Positions 46,601-59,227 are shown, counted from the first letter of the stretch. The stretch: 64,000 nt of DNA from Endocalyx cinctus (GCA_001600455.1 BCKC01000006.1:496001-560000), one strand, 5' to 3'. Made by a program: numbers and translations. Notes: generated by a model not told the origin, from the sequence alone.

Positions 46601-48239
46601 CCCTTTTCTTCTCGGAGTATTTTGTCCTTTTTTTTTTCCTTAGAAAAAAAAAAGGAGAAACAAAAGGATATATCTGCTCTTAGTTCAGAATTCAGAAGGG
46701 GTAAATTTATGACTTAGTAGGGTACGATAGAGCAGGTGTCGTTATATAACTGATGATCTATTGGTTCTACAATTTGAAGGTTACAGTATTACGGTAAACG
46801 GTGATGATGACCGATAGGCTATGGAAATGGATACTACCCTTCCAGCCCTTAATGACTGTTGCTTATGTACGACTGTGAGCCTAATTCATAGGTACTTTAA
46901 ACTGATAAGATTTACTATTAAGCCCTGTATAATATCTGGGCCAACACCTGAGAAACATCAAAAGTACCTCTGATACCCTAACCTAAGCAGCCCTAGATAA
47001 AATGAATATAATGAAAATACAAGTACCTATCAAGAGCAATATTCTAAAGTGGATATACCACTTAAGTACCTATCTGCTTATGAGCAAGTTCTAATATACT
47101 TGCCTAGGTAGTACTTGATAATTTCAAGTTAGTGACGTACAGTACGGTGCTTGTTGGTACTTTTACCAGTAACCTGTCTACTTAGCGGGTATTACTGGCC
47201 TAAGCCGCCCATTTCTTGGCACGCCATGCCAAACCAGGCTGCCAATCATTCAAGCTTAGCCTCTCATATACTCACCAACTACACTACACTACCTACTTTC
47301 TCCCCCCCTCCATCCAACTTTACATTATCACACCGGGCAGACCGGGTTCGATATTGGCTAATTATTTAAACCTATGCATACACAAATCGTTCGATTATTC
47401 CATATCTTGATGCATATTCATTCATCGTTTCTATTCATATTATTCGCTGCATAGAGTCTAGATAGACAGAGCGCGACACTACTGCGTACAATACAAAGCA
47501 AAGCAAAGCAAAGCAAAGCATCGGCATATCGGCATCTCGGAAGCTTTATATGTCTTCAACAACAATAGTACACTAGGTTAGAACATATCCATATCAGTTC
47601 GCCTAAAGGAAAGGTGCTGTGGGAGTACATATAGATTGCCCACTTACCTAGGGGTACCAATAGCAGCCTAACGTGCTATTCCCACACACGGACGTAGCCC
47701 AGACCATACCGGTTATCAGGTTGCTTTAGTGGCCCACTTCATACCCAACCAAGCTTCTCATCGAGGTCCTGCAAACGTGCCACCCCCGAGAAGTTTGACA
47801 CTTCTTAATGTGCTAAATCCTTGTGAACCCTACATTTTCCGCTTGCCGGACCGAATCCTAGGATACTCCGCTGGAGTGGTCTTACCACTACTATTATTGG
47901 TATTGACACTGTTACTTCGATAATCGACTTGTAAAAATACGACCGAGCTGACGCTTTATCCAACTTCTTCATCATCATCATCATGTCGATCAAGTACGTG
48001 AATCTCTCTTCTTATATTAGTTACCTTACCGTCCAACCCTCAGAATATCGTCAACCAAGAGCGCTCTATTCTCGTTCCGTTACTTTAAACTCCGGCCCAC
48101 ATCAGCCCTTGTCTTCCCCCCTTTTTCGTTGATCATGTAGCGTTTGTTTCTATGTATACTATATTTCTACGAGCAACTTGCTCCTCATATAGTTTCTGTC
48201 CCAGTGCCGTCAAAAAGAAGCTCGAGAAGCTACTTCATT
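43645..48239. other. Long intergenic region between GBD/FH3 and WBP2-like genes
   Basis: 4.6 kb with no supported gene. It contains many T- and A-runs (43930-43940, 44278-44293, 46120-46131, 46629-46638), an (AAAGC)n tract at about 47497-47520, and clustered TAAGTACCTA/TAGGTA motifs at 47020-47115. The ATG at 47984 is followed by GTACGT and could be a 5'-leader exon of the next gene. Short frames (44294-44680, 46225-46485, 47151-47410) show no family features. Confidence 0.5.
47497..47520. repeat. (AAAGC)n tandem repeat
   Basis: About five copies of a 5-bp unit upstream of the WBP2-like gene. Confidence 0.7.
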
Positions 48240-49079
48240 ATGGACTACGGACTTCACGATCAACATGCCTCCTACATTCTTAGTCAAGGATCACAAGATG
48301 ACGAGGAAACTGACTTGAACGCCAGTTGGGTCATGCTTTCCCGGTCAGGGGACATAGAACCTTTAACCCACGAGAGCATCTTACATAAGGTCAGAGGGCG
48401 CATATCTCTCAGCATCACAGCCCCCAACCAACCACAAGGCGTACCTCCCCTCTCCATCAAAAGCGAGAATGGAGCAGTATATATAACGAATCAAAGAGTA
48501 AGTTGCTTAGCGCTTGAGCAAGGAATTGTACTGACCTCGCTTCGCGCGTAGCTTATATATCTACCTGCCCAACCCACGGAACAGTTCAAGTCATTCTCAA
48601 CTAAGATCTTAGGCTGCCAAGATACGCGCATGCACTCGTCCTGGATCGGTCCGTGGTATTGGGAAGCCATTGTTCGAACAGTTTCCGACGGTAACATCCC
48701 GCCAGAGTTTCCCAGGATAAATCTCAGGTTGACGTTCAAGGACGGAGGATCCAGCGACTTCGAGGCCAAGTTTGTAGAAATAAAAGGACGACTTCACCAC
48801 GCGGCCCAGATCGCCGAGGAAACCGGACAGCGAAATTGGGCTCACACGATCCACGATGAACAACTTCCAGAATATTCGGCGCCTCCCGGGGGAGGTGCCC
48901 CAAGCCAGCCGAGGTCCACGTCAAACGAGATCGAGCAACGTGCCCGCGAAGCGGCCAGACAGGTAGAAGCCAGCCAACCCACGCCGGACGAACCACCACC
49001 GGATTATAACGAGGCTCAAGCCCAGGCTGTGAGTATGCGTTTCGACGAACGCATACGCGAGGAAGCAGACCGACAGTAG
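48240..49079 (+). CDS. WBP2-like GRAM-domain protein with PPxY motif
   Basis: Exons 48240-48497 and 48552-49079 (54-bp intron, GTAAGT..GTAG) give 261 residues. The GRAM/PH-like domain (about 30-180) carries the WBP2 landmarks: SWVML, a short charged loop, ENGAVYITNQRLIYLP (spliced across the intron), IGPWYWEA and INLRLTFKDGG. The Pro-rich tail holds PPDY at 235-238, a PPxY ligand for WW domains such as those of Rsp5-type ubiquitin ligases, and LPEY earlier. WBP2 proteins act as adaptors between membranes or transcription and WW-domain partners. I chose the ATG at 48240; the same frame is open back to 48144, and an upstream non-coding exon is possible. Confidence 0.85.
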
Positions 49080-49411
49080 TAGTAGCATTGTCTCATATCT
49101 TACATCGATAACAATTATTAACGGCGATGATTAAGGACTGTCCGCCCTTACTACATCAATGTGCCGGTTCGTGAATGTAGGAATTTGATACCCACCCTAG
49201 AGAAAGAGATGACTTTCGAAGAATTACCTAAGTAGTCTAGAGACATACGAAACTAGCTTTGCCCTCATTCTTTTTATTCTCGTTCTTATCTTGGGTTTCG
49301 GGATACCTAAGGATATATATAACTTCATTCTCGTAGTACTAAATGGGGATCTCTACGGTTTTTTCACAGCTTTAAATTCTCAAGAACTGATCTAACGTAA
49401 TGTTTTTCACG

Positions 49412-49443
<32 letters not shown>

Positions 49444-49849
49444 TATTATTTATCTCTGCGAGAATTATACTTCTCTTTTCTTTTTCTCTTTTTCTTTTTT
49501 TTTTTCTCACTCAAATCACCCCTCAGCTATAAATCTTCAAGTAAGATTAGGTAAACCCCGAGAATAATGGGTCTCTATCTAGTGTACTTGTAACCTTAGT
49601 AAGTACTTACCTAACGGGTACCTACACAGCGGCTGAGCGGGCTCTACATAATAAATCACGTGATTGGTAGATCCAAACCCGTAAACCAATCAAATTTGCT
49701 CAATTGATGATGCTCTTTAATTTTCTCAATTAATCGGCCAGTCTTTCCGAGTAACAACCACATCTGCCCTCCCTCCAATCTCACAAACGCTCAACCATCC
49801 GACTTATAAACCAGCCATTGAAACCAGTCCGTCGCTCGGCTCGATCACA
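49080..49849. other. Intergenic region with (AT)n
   Basis: Contains an (AT)13 tract at 49413-49438, a TC-rich run (49470-49505) and an AGTAAGTACTTACCTAACGGGTACC motif near 49599, then the promoter of the Qcr6 gene. No coding frame. Confidence 0.55.
49413..49438. repeat. (AT)n microsatellite
   Basis: About 26 bp of uninterrupted AT repeats. Confidence 0.85.
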
Positions 49850-50763
49850 ATGGGTATTTGGGACACTCTGACCGACCTCGTCGAGGCCGCCACGCCATGG
49901 AGCACCGCCGAAGCCGAAGCCCCTGCTGAGGAAAAGGTACGATTTCAATCGTTCGACTGATATTGCCGAAGCCTTCAAGCTGGCAATATCCAAAGAAATA
50001 CCCCCCTGTTTAAAAAGAAAGAAAAAATATATCATTTTTACATAAAATTTGGATGCGTTTCGTCAAGGAACTACGTATCTCTCAATTATCTAATTACGTA
50101 TTTTTTTTTAATTGTATGATCATGACTAATGAGCGGGCTTGTTATTAGGAAACCCAGGACAACACCAAGGACGATTCCGAAGGAGACGAGGAAGAGGAGG
50201 AGGAAGAAGAGGATGAGGAAGAGCTTGAGGACCCCAAAGAGAAGTTAGAAGAAGGTTAGTTTCAACGGGTTCATTTACGAGGCCACATATCCTTAGTATC
50301 TGATTTACCCCCCTCGGCGCGGTTTTCGATGCGAATCGCCAAACCATCCAAACATTATATTATCACAATACATGCGATACATCAAATCACAATAACGATG
50401 CCGGGCTGACGGGAATTTCTTTTCTACAGAATGCAAGAACTCCAAGCAGTGCGCGCCGGCCAAGCACCACTTTGACGAGTGCGTCGAGCGAGTCACCAAC
50501 GCTTCGGATGATGACGAGGAAAAAGAGGACTGTGTTGAAGAATGTGAGTTTTCTATACACCTACACTTATCCAGCAAGATCGGCATATATATGCCATTTT
50601 TTGAGACAAACAAGAGGAGAGGGGCTTTGATATTGTCCGAACTCCGCGGAGACCGAGGTATATATATACCCAGATCACTAACGGTAATGGTCGAATAGTC
50701 TTCCACCTCGCCCACTGCGCTACCCAGTGTGCTGCTCCTAAGCTTTGGACCGTCCTCAAATAA
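49850..50763 (+). CDS. qcr6: Ubiquinol-cytochrome c reductase hinge subunit Qcr6
   Basis: Four exons (49850-49936, 50149-50254, 50430-50543, 50699-50763) give 123 residues. Introns of 212, 175 and 155 bp are long relative to exons. After a short N-terminus (MGIWDTLTDLVEAATPW) comes a very acidic stretch dominated by Glu and Asp, then the hinge fold ECKNSKQCAPAKHHFDEC and EDCVEEFFHLAHCATQC with paired Cys that form the two disulphides of the helical hairpin. The subunit sits on cytochrome c1 on the intermembrane side of complex III and helps cytochrome c docking. The acidic tract is normal for the family. Splice phases are consistent and no lesion is seen. Confidence 0.93.
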
Positions 50764-53413
50764 TCGACGACGTCAAATACGAGGATTTCCCCCCTTCGAA
50801 ACCCTGCCTCTCTCGTTGTCACCTACTTCGCTACGTCTGCATGGATACTGGGTTAGAGATTTTTATTATAGAATAATGACGGGATAGGTGTCATGCCTCG
50901 AGGGGAAAACGAAAGAAAAAAAATCCGGTGGGGAAAGAAGTTAAAAATTAGTCAAGAGGGGAACCTTCAAACCAACCCTAACACCAACCGCAACACCTGG
51001 TTATTCCTTGACCATGTTCCTTTTTTTAATCTGTTCACTCAGCTTAGGAGGGGTCTGGTTAATGATGACTGTGTAATAAAGATAGATAGATGATGTGTAC
51101 AGCTTCAGAAAACAAATTTCCGACAAGGCGTTTGTTATAAAAAAAAAAAATCTCGTTGTTGAAACCTAACGAAAAATAAGCATTCGCCTCTTCGTCTTCT
51201 CTCTCGCACCATGCATAAATACATATTCAATAACTCGTATCAACAAACCATTTCTTGCCTCTGACACTACATGAAATTTCACACTCCTCACCGATTTTGA
51301 GCGTGGCTGTACCTCTCCCCGCTAACTTTCTGTAGGTCCATTACTTATGCCGAGCACGTCAGTTCTAGAATAGGTGTGAATACTTGGATAAAATTGCCGT
51401 TCCAGAGCCGGGAGAGAGGCTAGGGATTTTGCTTGACCAGCGTGGAAGCCGACGGGAAATTATAAGAGTGCGTAACCAGGTTCTTCCCATCTCATGCATA
51501 TACCCACTTGTACTATTTTTCTCTTCTCATCCTCATATCTACTAGTGTCCGCTCTTACGCTGTTTCCTCGGGAAAACGGAATGCCGTTACCCTTTATATG
51601 AACAGAACGATGGACGATAGGCATGGAGGGGTTAGGCAGCATGACATAAGACGGAAGAAGTGGTAAGCGGGCACGGGATAAGAGAGAGAGATCACTTCAC
51701 GCTGGCGAAAGGAGATATATATGAGATGGGAAATGTCGTAGATAAGTAGCCCTAAACGAATTTGTTCTCGAGTATAAGACTCGATTCTACCAGGTTTATA
51801 TAGGAAGTGGAGGTGATATCTACACACACACATCTATATGTATATATCAATCGAGTCTGAACAAGCTTTTCCAGGTTATCTGTTGAGCGACGATCATCGA
51901 TATATTCGTATACTAAGATTTCACATGATGATCTTCCCTAGTATCTATACGACAGGAGTTTGTCGAGTATCAAGTTTACTTATATCTGCCTACCTATTAT
52001 AGCATTCATATTAGGTACTCATGGATCATCTTTTCTCATACGCATTGTTCATGTAGAAGCTGATGTGTTACACTTTAAGACGCAGAGAGTTCATCTTTTT
52101 TTATATATACGATAGGGCTGGCAAGCTGGCTCGAAGGCATTATAACTATCAGTCCTTGTGCATATGATACTCTCAAACGCCTCATGCCATACTTTACTGT
52201 TAACGGATATCGGCAGCCACGACAAGGGTGGGAAACATAAAATACCCGACTCATCACATGGTACTGAAACTCCATCGATTTATGCATATGCGTCGTCATG
52301 TTACGTGCCGCAGCAGGTGTTTAGTGTAGTGTATAAAAAAACGTCAAACAGTTCCGAAAGGATACTAGTAAAGTACCCTGCGGTCAAAAGGGGAACGATC
52401 GGAGATATCACGTGATACAAGATGCAGTGTTATCCTGCCATCCTGCCATCCTACCCATCCAAACAGGTCGAAATGGCGAGTTATAGACGGAGGTTGTGAC
52501 CCGATTCGGCAGTCGTCATACACACACACCTTGCAGCGTAGTATATGTAGTTCAATATGTAAGGAGAACAACAAGATAAATAAAGAAAAGCGTACTAGCC
52601 AAGCAGCCGAGGTGATAGGAGAGGAGATGGATGTATGAATATTTTTACATGTGTAAAAGAACAAATACGTATGTAACTCAAATGATAGACGGGAATATTT
52701 TTTTTTATTTAGAAAAAGATTTTAAAAAAATGGCAGTACTATTATCTTTTGGGATGAAGTGATATCAAATTCCCAGTACCTTGGCTACGTACCGTTAGCG
52801 TTTATGTAAGTAAACTAACTTTCTGGATCCCGAGGTGGGACACTCTAACGTAAGTAGTGTAAGGAAAAAAGGGTTTTTGGTCTGATGTTGTCAGTCTCTT
52901 TTCAGATCCAACCAAAGTTCAGCGACCTAGCATATTTTACAGTGCTTATTCCATATATATTAGCGAACCGAAAATGTCAGATCCGACTTCAAATGCAATT
53001 GCCGGTTGATGTCTCCATCAGCTTACTGCTTTAAGGTTACGAAACTCTTGAGGAACAAGGTCGCATGATAAGGGAAGGGGGGGTTGTTTAAGAAGGGAAC
53101 CCCTTGCTAACCTTTGATCTGATATACTTGGGCCAGGCCGCTTTAAGGCCGGATTCTGGTCTAAAAGTTATGTCCCCGGAACTGAACGTACCGTAAGCAC
53201 GAAAAGTTGCATAAATCATTTCCGTAAATGAATTTTTCACTTTTTAACGTAAACTTTTATTACGGTTAGTTGTCCGTAAATCATGAACCTTCAAAACCAG
53301 AGATATCCAACCTTTTTAAAATCAAAAATGTCCAATCCTCTAAATTGGAAATATTCAACTCTCGAAGTATACATGGTTAAGCTGCCCAGGGCCGGATAAT
53401 CAATGTTTTCACC

Positions 53414-53788
53414 TTATCGACCACCAGCTCGTGAAATGGCAACATCAGCTTTTACCTGGTTTACTTTCTCATTGAGCCGTCTTAACCCTCGCTCCATCTG
53501 ATCGGGCGTCCACTTCATCTGATCGGGTGCACCCAAAAGATGGGAACGTTTGTCCCGTGACTCTTCTTCATACAAAACGAACCGAGCAGAGACATTTATC
53601 GCAGCGACTACCACGTTACAACAGGATAGCCAGGAAACCCGCCATAACAGATCCGCAGAAGAGTTCGGGTTATAGTATATTATCGTCTCAATATGGAAAA
53701 AAAAACCATACTGGCGATAAAGAGTAGTATGAACGCGGTGATAAGAGTGCTGATCTGTTCCTGGCATTTCCGACAGCTCTGGCCACAT
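53414..53788 (-). pseudogene. Unrecognised open frame, possible exon
   Basis: 124-codon minus frame. The second half looks protein-like (VSWLSCCNVVVAAINVSARFVLYEEE, one predicted membrane helix) followed by a repeated PDQM unit (APDQMKWTPDQMERGLRR) and a coiled, charged end. No family recognised and no neighbouring exon. A T-run lies just upstream. Confidence 0.3.
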
Positions 53789-53894
53789 GCCATGTTATTG
53801 AATCTACGACGATAATTGGCAATACTTCGTAATGTTAGTTGATATTTCGAGTGAGTCGCGGCTCGGATCTTGACTGAAGTAACGCGGGAATCTG

Positions 53895-53921
53895 TTTTTT
53901 TTTTTTTTTTTTTTTTTTTTT
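53895..53921. repeat. T27 homopolymer
   Basis: Run of 27 T followed by GTGTGTGCGCGTGTG; a likely slippage or retro-insertion scar. Confidence 0.8.
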
Positions 53922-55284
53922 GGTGTGTGCGCGTGTGTTTGGGATAAGTAGCAGGATACTGTTTGACAACGTATGCGTTTATATATGTTATTTGGAATGG
54001 CTCTTACTGCTGCTACTGTGCCATCATCGATCAGGCATTCGACCACAAAATTTTAAAAGTATCCAAGTGTAACTATTGTCCTTCAGCTGGAAGATAGGGC
54101 ACGCTGATAGTTTGTAGGTGGAATTGTAATTTGATTAAACCTTCAAGTTCATGAAGCTAATAATTATTAATTTTTAGTGTGTAAAAACTCTGACCAGGAC
54201 TGCTCATGATATATATATATATACCTAGGTATATAATATGTTGAAGACGGAATAACTATATAGGCCTATCTTGGGTTGATCGGGAGGGGATAGTCCTAGA
54301 CCAACCGACGCATGCCGGCATCATCCAAATGGTGGAAGGTCTTGTCTCGGAGCCGGCCAAAGTCGAAGAGGTAGGTTAAGATCACGTCGCCGATACATGG
54401 TCGAGCCGGAGTTGGTGGATCCGCACCCACGAGCTAGTATTCGACTATACCGTTTTATTTTAAAAGTCCGTTTTCTTTTATATCAGTTTCTTTTGCATAA
54501 CTTGTTCTTAAACATGCATAAATACGGTTGCTCGGGACGCTCTGATTAGTGACTGACTAAGGCGAGCCTAAATAAAAGCAGCAAATACGCCATCCCTGAT
54601 CTGTCAAATCAGCAAGGTTGATGTAAAAGCTACAACCTTACTTTATTCGTATTCTTCTTTTTCATCAACGTTCCGTCCCATCGTGCGTGGCTTTTATGGT
54701 ATAAGCCTTTATGATATGGGCCTTTATGATACGAAGAGAGGCACGGTGACAGATAAAAGTTCAAGCGTAACATTGAACGAACTATTAAACACACGGACCC
54801 TGTAAAGTAAGTATACCTTGTAAAACACATTATATTATAGATCTTTTAAGACACCCATTACACCCGGGACACCCTGACACCAACGTCCATCGGTAACCTA
54901 GTGCGTATAACATTGTATAGTATACCACCCTTCTCCTCCACTCTCTACTCTTGTTCATTTCTTTTTCCATCCTGAGAACTTTTAATGTTTTATCTTCATC
55001 TCCCTTCTTTACACATGGTGTATTGTATAGGAAGTGAAAATAATCATTTATAAGTCAATCAACACGAAATAGTCGCGCAATGCATCAACATTGAAGAACT
55101 GCTTGGACATTCTCTTTTTCTTCTTTTGCGACGGGCGATTAATCGCCGTCCTTGTTTTATAACATTCACTTTTAGCGCCATCCGACTAAAGGATCCGAGC
55201 GTCGTGGGATGGGTAATATAGCATCAGTTAACCAAATTGATCGATATCCTCATTGAAGCTAGAAAGGGGTTATTTTGCGCACTG

Positions 55285-55285
<1 letters not shown>

Positions 55286-55316
<31 letters not shown>
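55286..55316. repeat. (TA)n microsatellite
   Basis: About 31 bp of alternating T and A, 115 bp upstream of the SLC49-like gene start. Confidence 0.85.
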
Positions 55317-55318
<2 letters not shown>

Positions 55319-55430
55319 CCCCCGAGCTCTGTTATTATTTTCAAATTTTTTATCCGTTCTTCTTTACTTTCTCTCTGGCTGTAATTATCCAAGCGACCGG
55401 TTTAACCTAAGTGGTGGGGGATTAAAGAAC

Positions 55431-57198
55431 ATGACACGCCGAAGCCAAGACGATCAAAACCCCCACGGGATAATCGTCAACAACGAGAACAACCAGATGG
55501 CGGAACCCATCGCCGTCGACGACAAGATCCGCCACGAATACGCGCTAGGCGAAGTCGGGAGCGGGTACTCGTCCTCCTCGAAGCGGTCCAAATCCAAAGG
55601 TTCGCGCAAGAGCGGGCATCGGCGCCTGAGCTCGCACGCCCCCGAAGACGACGATTTCGAGAGGAGCGGTCGACATCAGCTGCGGCAGCAGGTACGAGAA
55701 CACGGATCCGCTCACCAGATCGAGCGCGGCGGGGAGAGCGGCGACGATTCGGCTTCCTCGAGCGATAGGGATGGCGAGACCGACGAGGTCGTCTATAAGG
55801 TCTACAAGAGGAGGTGGTTCGGGCTCGCCCAGCTAACCCTCCTGAACATCGTCGTCAGCTGGGACTGGCTCACTTTCTCGCCCGTGTCGCAGTTCTCGGC
55901 CACATATTACCAGACGTCGGAGTCGGCCATCAATTGGCTCTCGACGGGATTCCTGTTCGCCTTCGTCGTCGCGTCCCCGGTGACGGTGTATATGTTGCAT
56001 TGGGGGCCCAAGCCGTCCATCATGACCTCGGCCGTGCTGATCCTGATCGGGAATTGGATCCGCTTCGCGGGCTCGTACTCCCAGACCGAGGACGGCGGCA
56101 TCTTCGGCGTCGTCCTGTTCGGCCAGATCTTGATCGGCCTGGCCCAGCCTTTCGTCCTCAGCGCCCCGACGAGGTACTCCGACTTATGGTTTACCCACCA
56201 CGGCCGTGTCGCCGCTACCGCCTTGCCCAGCTTGGCTAACCCGTTCGGCTCCGCCTTGGGACAGCTCATCGTCCCGTTCTTGGTGACGAAGTCGTCGGAA
56301 GTGAGCAGTGCTGTTTTGATCGTTAGCATTATTGTAAGTTTTATCCTTTCTCACTTAGTTATGATATACGGAAAAAAAAAAAAAAAAAAAGAAGAAAGTT
56401 GTGCTAATATCAAAATATCAACAGTCATCCGTCATCGCCCTCCCCTCCTTCTTCATCCCCGCCGAGCCTCCCACGCCGCCCGCGCCATCAGGATCCATAC
56501 CCAAAGCATCCCTGCGAGACTCCCTCCCACTCCTTAAATCCCTCGAGCTCTGGCTCATCCTGATCCCCTACGCCGTGTACGTCGGGGCGTTCAACAGCGT
56601 CGCCTCGCTCCTCAACCAGATCATGACGCCGTACGACTTCACCTCCGACGAAGCCGGCATAGCGGGCGCGCTCCTGATCGTCGTCGGTCTAGTAGCGAGC
56701 GCCATATTCAGCCCGATCGTGGACCGGACCAAGAGTTTCCTGCTGAGCATCCGGATCTGCGTCCCCGTCGTGGGGCTCGCGTACCTCGCCTTCGTCTTCC
56801 AGCCGGCCACGCGCGTCCTCGCGGGCCCGTACGTCGTCCTCTCGATCCTCGGCGCCGCCAGCTTCACCCTCGTCCCCGTCGCGCTCGAGTTCCTCTGCGA
56901 GATCGCCCACCCCATGTCCCCCGAGGTCACCTCGACCATCGCCTGGACCGGCGGCCAGCTCCTCGGCGGCGTCTTCATCGTCGTCAGCGACGCCCTCCGG
57001 AACGACGGCCCCGACGCGAACCCGCCCGGGAATCTGGATCGCGCGCTCGTCTTCACGGCCGTCTTGACCCTCGTCGCGGTCCCGCTGCCGCTCTCCCTGG
57101 GCTTGTTCGGCAGGCAGGATAAGGTCGCGATGAAGAGGGTGCGTAGCGACGCTAATATATCCCGGACCGCGGCCGCGGACGCCGAGAGCGCCGCGTGA
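55431..57198 (+). CDS. MFS transporter, SLC49 (FLVCR/DIRC2-like) type
   Basis: Exons 55431-56333 and 56425-57198 (91-bp intron, GTAAGT..ACAG, containing an A-run) give 558 residues. A cytosolic N-tail (about 1-125) is polar, Ser/Lys/Arg/Asp-rich. Then come 12 predicted helices: [24 protein letters not shown] (TM1), [19 protein letters not shown], the loop after TM2, [10 protein letters not shown] (TM5 region, like the family's A..LW motif), and after the intron [28 protein letters not shown] (TM7). Human SLC49 members move heme or choline; the fungal substrate is unknown. The upstream in-frame ATG at 55275 would add an AT-repeat-encoded Tyr/Ile stretch and is unlikely to be the real start. 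No lesions. Confidence 0.82.
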
Positions 57199-57736
57199 TA
57201 TTTGCTTTTTTGAGTTATGTTCTGTTTTGCGATATCTGTTTTTCTATTTTTTGTGAATTATGTCGGAAAAAGCTTTTTCTTATCATTATGTTAAATGTAT
57301 TCTTTTTTTTTTTGGGCACCATGTTCTCCGTCTCGAACCTTTTTTTTAAGAGGGAGAGAAGAATTTTTCAAGCGTGATGGTTTTTTTTTCTTTGAAGTAC
57401 AAAGTACTCTGATCCGGGCGTTGTATTCATTTATGTGATTGGATATACCCGTGTATATACGCGATGAACGAGCATAAAGAGAAGACGGGGAAGTATATAA
57501 GATTTGGATGTACGTATGCAGTGTATAGATGAAACGGGTATAAGAGATGTATACAAACGCACATTAGATCATACATAGATGGATATATTTATATATATAT
57601 GTACACTCGACACCTAGCAGTGGCTTTTTACAAGGTCTCCTTCACACGTGATATATATTATTCAACGAACTCATAAGCCCACCTGATATAGGTAGTAATA
57701 TCACCTGTCTTCCAAACTCCCATCCCCCTAGATCCG
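57199..57736. other. Convergent intergenic region
   Basis: 3' ends of the SLC49-like gene (+) and ERG27 (-). T-rich near 57300-57320 and 57380-57390, AT-rich ATATATATATGTA at about 57590-57603. No gene. Confidence 0.6.
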
Positions 57737-59227
57737 TCATCGTTTCTCAACACCGAGCGCTTCCTCCCATGCGGCCCTCAACCTCTCGAGTTCGATCCAG
57801 CACCTCCTAGCATCATCCTCAAACATATCCCTACGTTCCCGCGTAAGCGTCTTCGCGTCCGATTTCCGACCGACCGACTTGCGCAGGATCCTCTCCCCGA
57901 CCCGCCGATCCTGCTCCTCCAGCGCCGCCTCGTCCTCGATCTCGCCCTCCCACCCCCAGCCGTCGACCTCGGACGCCTTGGGGGCGGCGAACCCGGACCG
58001 CGAGCAGCCCGAGCCCCACTTGATCCGCTGGGCGCGCGCGGCGTCGAGCTCGTCGCCGTCGGCGAGGGCGAGCCAGGCGGTCGCGCAGGCGCCCTCGTAC
58101 GACCGCACCGTGTGCCAGGGGGAGCCGAGCCAGCGCGAGAGGTACATGACGACGGTGTACCAGAAGTAGAGGAAGGCGTTGAGCGGGAAGATGGGCGTGC
58201 AGACGATGCCCGGGTGTGTGACGTACAGGCGCGGCTTGATCGGCTTGTCGGCCGTCGAGGCGGAGCTCAGGTACGCGTCCGAGATCGGTCGCACGCCGGG
58301 GAGGTTCGCCGATAGGGCGATGAGGTCGGTGATCCGCTTGCTGCTCTCGTAGGGAGGTTTTCCCTTCGTCGCTTGGAAGTCGTTGGCGATGTCTAGGTGT
58401 TCGGCGGACGCGTCGATACTGCTCGTCCATACTATGCGACCCGGCGCTAGGTCCTTGTCGGACGTTGATCGGCTCAGGAGAGGGAGTAGCTCGTGCGCGA
58501 GGATATAATGGCCGAATACGTTGGCGCAAAAGACCTCGCTAAGCTGGGGCGGCGGTTTAGACGTCCGTGCCTCCCCGATCAGTTTTTGGGAATCTAATAT
58601 TACGGGCTCCGGTAACGCGTTCTTAAAGGAGGGAAACGTGGTGCTTTGGAGGATTCCCTCCGTAAGCAGCTGTTTGCCGAATTTGAACCAATTTAGCCCC
58701 TCCCAGCCACCAATTCCGGCGTTGAAGAGCGCGGCGTCGAGGCGTGGTATTTTCGTATCCTCCACTTGACCCGTGGGGTCGGTCACCTTGCCGTTAACTA
58801 ATTGGTTTGCGACGGCGTATACCGAGCGTAGGTTGCAAAGGTCGAGCTGCGCGCTAAGGATATGGACGCGCGAAGCGGCTTTCCGGGGGTCAAAACCGTC
58901 GGATCCATAACGAGCCTTGAGCTTTTCCGAGCCGTGGATAGTTTTGTCGAGATATTCGCGCAGAGACAGGATGGTTTCACTCGACTTTTTGGTCGATCGG
59001 GTAGTGGGTATAAGAATCAGGTGGGAGGATAAAGATCGAGAGATCAGAAATCCATCGATAATGCGTTGACAGATGCCTAGACCAACGCCACTAGAATCAA
59101 AATAAGACAAGGTTAGTAATAGCAGACTATACGTTCGAATTTTCTTGACTACTAACCTATTCGCCCCAGTGACGAGTACGAAAAGTTGCTCATGACTTGG
59201 GCTTCCAGCCCACGGGGGAGACGTCAT
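57737..59227 (-). CDS. erg27: 3-ketosteroid reductase Erg27
   Basis: Exon 1 is 59227-59157, the intron 59156-59091 (66 bp, GTTAGT..CTAG) and exon 2 is 59090-57737, giving 474 residues. It is an NADPH-dependent short-chain dehydrogenase that reduces the C3-ketone during C4-demethylation of ergosterol precursors, in the ER with Erg25, Erg26 and Erg28. The spliced N-terminus reads VLVTGANSGVGLGICQRI (nucleotide-binding TGxxxGxG). LFNAGIGG, VWTSSIDAS and the YESSK active-site tetrad element (Tyr/Lys) follow, then a hydrophobic segment and a charged C-tail. The intron is 22 codons long with no stop, so the unspliced reading stays open. A farther upstream ATG at 59299 would add 24 residues and is less likely. 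Confidence 0.9.
   Translation of the reverse strand: MTSPPWAGSPSHEQLFVLVTGANRLVVKKIRTYSLLLLTLSYFDSSGVGLGICQRIIDGFLISRSLSSHLILIPTTRSTKKSSETILSLREYLDKTIHGSEKLKARYGSDGFDPRKAASRVHILSAQLDLCNLRSVYAVANQLVNGKVTDPTGQVEDTKIPRLDAALFNAGIGGWEGLNWFKFGKQLLTEGILQSTTFPSFKNALPEPVILDSQKLIGEARTSKPPPQLSEVFCANVFGHYILAHELLPLLSRSTSDKDLAPGRIVWTSSIDASAEHLDIANDFQATKGKPPYESSKRITDLIALSANLPGVRPISDAYLSSASTADKPIKPRLYVTHPGIVCTPIFPLNAFLYFWYTVVMYLSRWLGSPWHTVRSYEGACATAWLALADGDELDAARAQRIKWGSGCSRSGFAAPKASEVDGWGWEGEIEDEAALEEQDRRVGERILRKSVGRKSDAKTLTRERRDMFEDDARRCWIELERLRAAWEEALGVEKR

Larger units (their letters stand above)
50764..55430. other. Long intergenic region
   Basis: 4.7 kb without a supported gene. Notable: a 27-base T run at 53895-53921, a (TA)n at 55286-55316, and a 124-codon minus frame at 53414-53788 (separate entry). 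The region just before 55431 is T/C-rich, as expected for a leader. Confidence 0.5.

Noticed and set aside
49413..49438. (AT)n as an origin or regulatory element
   Set aside because: Simple microsatellite; nothing else supports a function.
57831..58529. 232-codon minus frame inside ERG27
   Set aside because: Arg-rich shadow frame in GC-rich coding DNA; the Erg27 frame carries all conserved motifs.
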